A model generated the notes under the pieces. That model was not told where the DNA came from, did not search any database, and was given only the letters and a program-made list of their open reading frames with translations. A stretch of 64,000 nt of DNA from Perca fluviatilis (taxonomy: Eukaryota; Chordata; Actinopteri; Perciformes; Percidae), in contig NC_053119.1 of assembly GCF_010015445.1 (NCBI RefSeq), forward strand, positions 9,951,550-10,015,549, given 5' to 3'. Both the position numbers and the translations under genes were made by a program. This document shows positions 57,864 to 64,000 of the stretch, one piece after another (within the stretch, counting starts at the first letter, position 1; each line of letters begins with the position of its first letter).

Positions 57864-58849
57864 GAAAGGAGCAGGGGCAATTCCAGGATCACACCTTTAG
57901 GGGGGCTCAGCCCCTAATGAGAATGTGACACAGTGCATGCAAAAGTGTTAACTACCCCTGCTAAATCAGTAAATTAATTAGCCGATAATCTCTGAGCTAG
58001 CTATTGAACAACTTTTTTACACTATTAACACTATGATGGAACTAAACCTGACACTTTATAAGTCACAGTGATAATGACCGATTTGACACAATGTTCTAAC
58101 ATTCAGCAATTTTATGTTCAATTTATTTATAAAGCACATATTAATACAACAAAAGTTGACCACAGTGCTGTACAAGAAATAAAATAAAACAATCTTCAAA
58201 CATTTAAATTCTGGACCTTGCCACTAGTAAATACTACTAAAATCCTATCACATCATTAACACAGCACTCATAGATGATCAAAAGCCAGAGTGAAAAAGTA
58301 AGCTTTCAAATGTCGTTTAAACTCTATAAGAGAGGAACATTCCCTAATATAAGGAGGTAAACTATTCCACAGCCTGGGAGCAACGGCCGCAAAAGAGCGA
58401 TCCCCTCTCATTTTCCTGTACGTCCGCGGGACTACCAAGAGATAGTTGGTTACGTTTCAATTTGGATTCTAATCTGCGCTATGAAATTACCAACTTCTTC
58501 TCTGGGGACTACCAAGGTTAAACTTTCCAACCGGACTCCTGCTCTCCCTCTGACAGATCAGATAGAGACTCAGCAAAAGGCAGGAGTATGGCACAACCTC
58601 CTCTGATTGGCCAACACTATGTTTCTGTTGACCCTTTTCCTTGACTGGGTTACAGGTGCATAGCATCGGCGACACAGGATATTAAACCTGTTTCAAGCCC
58701 TTTGAACCTGTAATTGTTTGTCCTCTGTCACTAACAGACGGGTTCGCAAACTCTCACTTGAAGCACCAAAATTGATTAAAAAAAAGAAAGGAGGGGGGGG
58801 GGGGCTTGAGCCCCCCTAAAAAGGATCTAAAATCGCCCATGGAAAGGAG
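57864..58849. mobile_element. hAT transposon with perfect 8-bp TSD
   Basis: GAAAGGAG lies on both sides (57864-57871, 58842-58849), the 8-bp duplication expected of hAT elements. The element (57872-58841) begins CAGGGGCAATTCCAGGATC, and the reverse complement of its right end is CATGGGCGATTTTAGATCC. Next to each end is a GGGGGGCT-type segment (TTTAGGGGGGCTCAGCCCC on the left, GGGCTTGAGCCCCCCTAAAA on the right). A minus-strand L2 fragment is inside. No transposase, so non-autonomous. Confidence 0.82.
58115..58475 (-). mobile_element. L2-type LINE 3' fragment
   Basis: On the minus strand, a stretch reading VVPRTYRKMRGDRSFAAVAP, then LWNSLPPYIR and FKRHLKAYFF, is the C-terminal part of an L2-clade reverse transcriptase, followed by a 3' UTR ending GTGCTTTATAAATAAATTGA. 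Truncated at its 5' end and nested in the hAT element. The family signature is clear; boundaries are approximate and no TSD was found. Confidence 0.8.
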
Positions 58850-59984
58850 AGCTAAAATCAGACACAGACAGTGTTTTTTTTAGTGAACAGCAGGTTATTC
58901 ACAGCAGCAGCCCACAGTCTGACTCAAACCTCCCAATCAGCACATGGAGCCTGCAGGTGAGAGGTCACCTCTGTGCAGGCAGCTAAACAGAGATGTGCGG
59001 TCTCCCAGGCGAGCTGGACTACTCCACTGCCCTACTAAGCAGGGCAGCAGGCGTGCCCCGGCTGTAAGGGTGACTCCAATGCACCCGGGGAAAGGCTGGT
59101 GACACAGCCGCCAAGCTGGCAAAATGACAGCTTCGGGTCAAAACTCCAGACAGATGTGTAATCTGATGTAAAAAGCGAGTTCCCACAGGGAGCTGGATTA
59201 GCTCATGAGTACTTGTTTTCTTTTTGTATTCACTAAAGGGATTTTCACTTCCCCAACCCTGACAAGTTGATTAAAAAAAAAGTTGTTTATTGGTGCAGGA
59301 GGTGGACATCAGATAATACATGGAGAGGAAAATGTTCACCGATTGGGCTGTGTATACTCATTCATTTATGACATTTTACACGCTGTTATGACGCTCTTAC
59401 TATCATCTTGCATCACTGTCCCGTGTGAAGTGAAAATCGCTCATCCTAACGAGAGGAAGCTCATTTCACAAGGCTGCGACATTCACATTTGCAAGAGCCG
59501 GTTTCTGATCGGCCATGGGAAAAAACACCAACGCAGATAGGGAATGTTTGGTCACGTTTGTTTATGGCGTTTATCACCCACTAAACAAACTTTCCCCGGC
59601 TATCAAAAAGCAACTGGCAGTTCTGATAAGTGTCCACTCCAGGCAGAATTCAACTAATTTAATGGAACAGAGAACAGATTTACTGAGGTAGCGAGGTCCT
59701 GCTGCATTTGAAGCTTTCACTTGAGATATTTTAATTTTATTTTAGGAATTCAAACCACACAGAAGTTAAAGTGACAAGAACAGGATAAATTCACATCATC
59801 ACGATTAATGTATTAATGTGACAAGCAATTACTGGTAAAGAACACAAAAAGCCAGAGTCCCTTTACAAAGTGGCTACCGAGCTACAGTAGGAGTCATGAA
59901 ATGATTAACAGGGTAACTTTTCTTTCACCTGAGCTTGTTGTTTGAACTCACATTTTACTCTTTGGTAGAAGTTGCTTCTAGTGC

Positions 59985-60215
59985 TGAAATGATTAGTTGA
60001 TTAGTTGATAGACAGAAAGATATTCAGCAACTACTGTAATTTGATAATCAACTAATTGTGTTTAATAAAAAAAAAAAAAATGGTCTCTGGGTTTTGCTTC
60101 TCAAATGTTAGAAATGGCTGCCTTTTTTGTCATATCTGACAGTAAACAGAACATATTTGGGTTTTAAACCCGATCAGACACATTTCTCCAAAAAGAAATG
60201 TGTTGTGTGAGGAGT
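59985..60215 (+). mobile_element. Fish repeat fragment (TTGATTAGTTGATAG type)
   Basis: GATTAGTTGATTAGTTGATA, GATAATCAACTAATTGTG, an A-run, then TCTCTGGGTTTTGCTTCTCA and TCTGACAGTAAACAGAACAT match my memory of an abundant teleost repeat. It is related to 24688-24840 in opposite orientation. Ends are not defined. Confidence 0.5.
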
Positions 60216-60379
60216 CGCGCATGCCTTCCTGGTGACCTCTGACATCATACAGACTTGAATCTATTCACACAGCCTGAAGAAACTTCCTCATCTGTGGTTT
60301 AATTGGCTGGTTACATCAGGCTTCTTTGCCTTGGTGAGAGCGAAGAAAGAGATAAAAAAAAGAAGGAAAAAGAGTGGTG

Positions 60380-60411
60380 GGGAGGGAGGGAGGGAGGGAG
60401 GGAGGGAGGGA
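60380..60411. repeat. (GGGA)n microsatellite
   Basis: About eight GGGA units. Confidence 0.93.
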
Positions 60412-60840
60412 GGAGAGGTAGGTGGCGAGGAATTGGGAGACATAAAAAGAACAGAGGCGGTGGGAGGGAAGGAGGTGGGCCTGTCTGTCTCTTGCTGTTT
60501 GTTTTTGTTGGGAAATTTAATTCCAGCACAATCTAATCAGGGATGGGAAACACAGGGGACCCGGCTCCTTCCCTTTCTTCATCCTCTGTCTCTGTCTTTA
60601 CTCTCCTTGTTTGAAGAGGCAGGTGGACTGGCTGCACCTTTGCTCGCCTATCCACCCCCGCACAAACACACAAACACGAGAGGTGGACTATCTTCTGCAC
60701 AGCCTCACTGACGCACAGATGTAAGGTAGAAATGAAAAGATTTTTGCATACGCATTCACGAATATATCCATGTGCAGATGAGAGACACACACACACACAG
60801 ATGGCCATTATTGTACAAATACACAAATATATATGGACGT

Positions 60841-60844
<4 letters not shown>

Positions 60845-60916
<72 letters not shown>
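60845..60916. repeat. (CA)n microsatellite
   Basis: About 36 CA units. Confidence 0.97.
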
Positions 60917-60917
<1 letters not shown>

Positions 60918-61732
60918 CGGTTGACGTCTTGCAGGCCATTGACAGCTGTGTTGAATCATTGTGTCAGTGGGTGAGATGGCAGGAGTGTGATTTGGCCTGT
61001 GTTTCGGCTTATCAGACTTTTACAGCCTAAACCCTTTCATAGCCCCCACACACACACACACACACCTAACACACTTCAATCTCCTTTTGCCTTCTGTCGA
61101 GGTCACATCTGAGCCCATGTTTCTGAAAATCCTTGAAAACAACACTCACCTGCACCCTTTCCATCTCTTTTAGATTAAGATATACCTCAGTAAGCCTTAT
61201 TACTACCCGTCCCAGTTGCTAAGAATATGACAATTAGTTTAGGTCAGCAAAAATTTGACAATTACAACCATATTCAAAAGTTGCCAAGTGCATGTTCAAT
61301 TTTGGCCTCTTTTTTTTTTTTTTTTTGGCGCTTTCTCCCACGCACACACTTTCTCTCGTTCTAATATCAGACACATTCTCGCAATCTCTAGATCCCTCAT
61401 TTCCTCCACCTCGCCTGTGTTCAGTCACTGCCTGGTGTCACTCCATATTAAGTTTTCTCCGGAGGACTTGATCAATCGTACAGCTGGTCGGAAATCAGGG
61501 AGAATCGGCAATTCAAAATCACCAGTTGCAAGCTGTCTCAAGATGAAAAACAGACGGATTAGATGTGAAAAATTTGTCAAAACAAAGTCTTTTCAAGAGT
61601 CCGTCGAGGGAGCTTCCTATACCCATTTAAATGTGTACGAGGATCATCTCGCTCACATCATTTAAGAGCGTGCTTATCTGTCTTGGGAGAAGCTTTGCGA
61701 GCTTGAATGACGCAATTACGACTGTGTATCCA

Positions 61733-61763
<31 letters not shown>

Positions 61764-61796
61764 CCCTAGGGTTTTTTTGATCCAGATTCTTCAATC

Positions 61797-61832
<36 letters not shown>
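61733..61832. repeat. (GT)n and (CA)n pair
   Basis: About 13 GT units (61733-61759) and about 17 CA units (61799-61832), separated by 39 bases and complementary. Confidence 0.95.
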
Positions 61833-61833
<1 letters not shown>

Positions 61834-62481
61834 CTATTAATACATCTCCCCTGAGCTTCCTTTCATCATGCCTTGAGGCCTCGCATCTCTCCATCTCACG
61901 AGCTAGAAAATGATACCACAATTAGAAGAATTCTTTTATATTTTGGATCAGACCCAGATTTAAGAGGAAAGCAAAGACACTTTCTTCAAGGCATGCCTTG
62001 GTGCTGAACAACAGGAGTCAAACTGAGATTCCCACAGCCTGAAGCGCATGTCTTTGCATAATCAAATCAAAAGAATATGAAGAGAAAATGAGAAAACATA
62101 TTTTAGATATTTTAGCTACTGCCCTGAATGCCACATGTCATTAATGGACCAGACGGGGTAAAGTAGAGCAGAATGGTTTGGGGAAAATATGTGCCTTCCT
62201 ATTTTCAATTCACAAATTGTCATCAATAATTTCTATAATAATCTAATTGGCTACATAGTTGTCCACATACGGTAATAACGGCAACCTGCTGTTGAGTCAT
62301 ATGTGATTATGAAAAAGCTTTGATATCTGACTGATGACATTTGACTGATGACAGTTGACAGCTCTATACTTTAGCAGTTTGAGCTAATGTTAGCTTCACC
62401 GACTAACAGGACAGGCATCTTCTAAAAAGGCCCCGTTTCAGAGCTTTTAGGTTAAAGAATTTAAACTGCAACAGTGAGATT

Positions 62482-63411
62482 CCCACTACCAGTGTTGGGG
62501 AGTAACGGAATACATGTAACGGCGTTACGTATTCAGAATACAAATTATGAGTAACTGTATTCCGTTACAGTTACAATTTAAATAGTTGGTATTTAGAATA
62601 CAGTTACATTGTTGAAGTCAATGGATTACATGACGATACTTATCTGTTTCACGAGTTTATTCACTCTGAATAAATTAAGGCAACTCTATGCATTTTCCAG
62701 AAGCCCCGATATGAAATCGAAAAAAATAGCTATTTGCGTGATCAGTCACAATGGAGTCGGAACCGGCATGACAGAGCCAGGGTAGGAATACGTTTCTATC
62801 TTGGAAATTTCAAAGAATGAAATATAACTGTGCAGTGCAACCAACCTCCTTTCAGCGTCCAAATTACTCCACCTCCAACCTGAAGAAGCATCTTAAAGTA
62901 AGCTATTTTTTTAATTAGCCAGGTGTAGTCGTCTGCTGTAGTTTTACTGGTCACCTTGCTATTTTAACATTGACGTGCGACTTTACATTCTCCTACGTGC
63001 TGATTTACTAGCTCCAGAGCCGTTTAAAGACTGACTAGCCCCGTTTGACATGCTAACTAACGTTAGCTAAAATTAGCTCGTGGTAGCAAGACTGCGGTTA
63101 GATTTTTGTAGTATGCAGTTCGGGACTACCAATACAATTATCTGCTTGTTCAGGTACACATTCAGCTAGTTGGAATAAAAAGAACACACCATTATAGGCC
63201 TGTTTAGTAAGCTGGATGTGATAGCTGCGTTCCTACACTTATAAAACGCAATTCAATGTGGAAGTAATCCTGAAGTAATCCAAGTATTCAGAATACGTTA
63301 CTCAGATTGAGTAAGTAACGGAATATGTTACAAATTACATTTGTGGGCATGTATTCTGTATTCTGTAACGAAATATGTTTTGAAAGTATCCTTCCCAACA
63401 CTGCCCACTAC
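62482..63411. mobile_element. hAT transposon with perfect 8-bp TSD
   Basis: CCCACTAC flanks both ends (62482-62489, 63404-63411). The element (62490-63403, 914 bp) begins CAGTGTTGGGGAGTAACGG and ends CCTTCCCAACACTG, with terminal inverted repeats of about ten bases, and has many GTAACGGAATA-type subterminal motifs. A BED-type zinc-finger exon remnant lies inside, typical of Ac/ZBED-like hAT elements, followed by a GTAAGC donor. The catalytic transposase exons are missing, so it is an internally deleted, non-autonomous derivative. Confidence 0.9.
62820..62897 (+). pseudogene. BED zinc-finger exon remnant of hAT
   Basis: One frame reads KYNCAVQP, about six residues later YSTSNLKKHLK, then splice donor GTAAGC at 62898. 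STSNLKKHL is a hallmark of BED zinc fingers (the His is a zinc ligand). The second cysteine of the usual C-x2-C pair is absent and the downstream part would be on a missing exon, so it is non-functional. This supports the hAT call. Confidence 0.7.
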
Positions 63412-63877
63412 TGCTCACTATCTACCAGCTCTCCGTTATTGAGTCAAACTTGATAACTACCTAGCTAGTTAGCAGCTAATTAGTGATCTGAAACTGCCAT
63501 GGTTGGGTCCACTAGATCGTTTATCTGAAGAAAGATTATTTCTAACAGCAAAAGACACTCTTTTTTTTTTTTTTTTTTAGTGATGGAGTTACCCAAGAGT
63601 CTTGAATCTTGAGGAAACCATCATCGGCCAGGTTTTAGGTCCCCACACCAGCATGCATAAAGCATACTAACCAGAGTTGTAGTTTGTAGTGTGACCAACT
63701 TAACTGGCTTCACTTGACCTACGTAATTTGCCGACAGAAATCATTTCAACAGGTAGAAATGAACACCTGCCATCTAAAACCGCAATTTGAAAATTTGCTC
63801 TTTCACACTGCAATTTTCATTTTAAAAATATGTCTTGTTCAGCTCTAGATTAATGGCAGTACTAACTACAAGCCACA

Positions 63878-63922
<45 letters not shown>

Positions 63923-64000
63923 TATTGGTATGCAAGGCATGCAAAATCCACCACACAGAATGAAACTAATGATCCTGTTGAAAGATTTGGCAGTAAATAG
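63412..64000. other. Non-coding stretch with (AC)n
   Basis: An 18-base T-run is near 63562-63579, and an (AC)n tract near the end is listed separately. No gene. Confidence 0.5.
63879..63919. repeat. (AC)n microsatellite
   Basis: About 20 AC units. Confidence 0.97.

Larger units (their letters stand above)
58850..62481. other. Non-coding stretch with simple repeats
   Basis: No gene recognised with confidence. A possible plus-strand exon is at 58884-58956 (see findings). ORFs over 60.3-60.9 kb and 61.2-61.7 kb are repeat-driven or domain-less. Confidence 0.4.

Noticed and set aside
61255..61665. 136-codon plus-strand ORF
   Set aside because: Begins in a poly-T tract, no domain, no splice or promoter context.

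Overview
The window looks like an intron-rich or intergenic stretch of a teleost nuclear genome, most likely an acanthomorph (perch- or bass-like) fish. The evidence is the very high density of long (CA)n/(GT)n and (GA)n microsatellites, several fish-typical interspersed repeats (tRNA-derived SINEs, L2 and L1 LINE tails, hAT-, PIF-Harbinger- and TTAA-type DNA transposons) and the absence of bacterial-style ORF packing. I recognise no complete host gene, no rRNA or tRNA gene and no CRISPR array. Nearly all ORFs longer than 60 codons are chance ORFs, microsatellite translations or transposon debris. Family assignments rest on reading by eye; no database was searched.

The best candidate for host gene structure is at 55.9-57.1 kb. 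A CpG-rich stretch there precedes a possible minus-strand first coding exon (55929-55999): an ATG in good context, 23 codons, then a consensus GT donor. If real, that gene is transcribed toward lower coordinates and much of the window would be its introns. I could not identify the protein or find further exons with confidence.

Layout. 2.05-2.82 kb: 5'-truncated L1-clade LINE with an intact 15-bp target-site duplication (TSD). 7.35-8.0 kb: TTAA-flanked element. 10.3-11.6 kb: a fish repeat, then two concentric inverted-repeat pairs. 11.64-11.89 kb: large (TA)n/(CA)n block. 12.35-13.55 kb: a 1,200-bp element with ~99-bp terminal inverted repeats (TIRs) and TTAA on both sides. 14.5-15.5 kb: an old TIR element interrupted by a younger 447-bp element that carries a RecQ-like helicase fragment; a second copy lies at 51.84-52.34 kb with a perfect 9-bp TSD. 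18.7-19.1 kb: tRNA-like repeat. 22.2-22.6 kb: L2 tail and an AT-rich palindromic cluster. 23.4-24.0 kb: TIR element split by a SINE. 25.6-25.8 kb and 28.55-28.76 kb: two more SINEs, with a CAGTC-ended element at 27.7-28.2 kb. 33.1-37.2 kb: several fish repeats. 39.05-39.85 kb: PIF-Harbinger-like element with a Myb/SANT-like fragment, split by a SINE. 40.4-41.2 kb: microsatellites and an abnormal T-rich tract. 41.3-42.4 kb: GGGCCC-ended element containing a 60-bp palindrome. 44.05-44.48 kb: CAGTG-ended element containing a small foldback. 46.3 kb SINE; 47.5 kb repeat; 50.15-51.15 kb hAT-like element containing an L2 tail; 57.87-58.84 kb hAT with perfect 8-bp TSD containing another L2 tail; 62.49-63.40 kb hAT with perfect 8-bp TSD and a BED-finger remnant.

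The most informative content is the set of nested insertions, which orders the transposition history, and the transposon that mobilised a helicase motif. The stretches between these elements are single-copy-looking, AT-rich, non-coding DNA.
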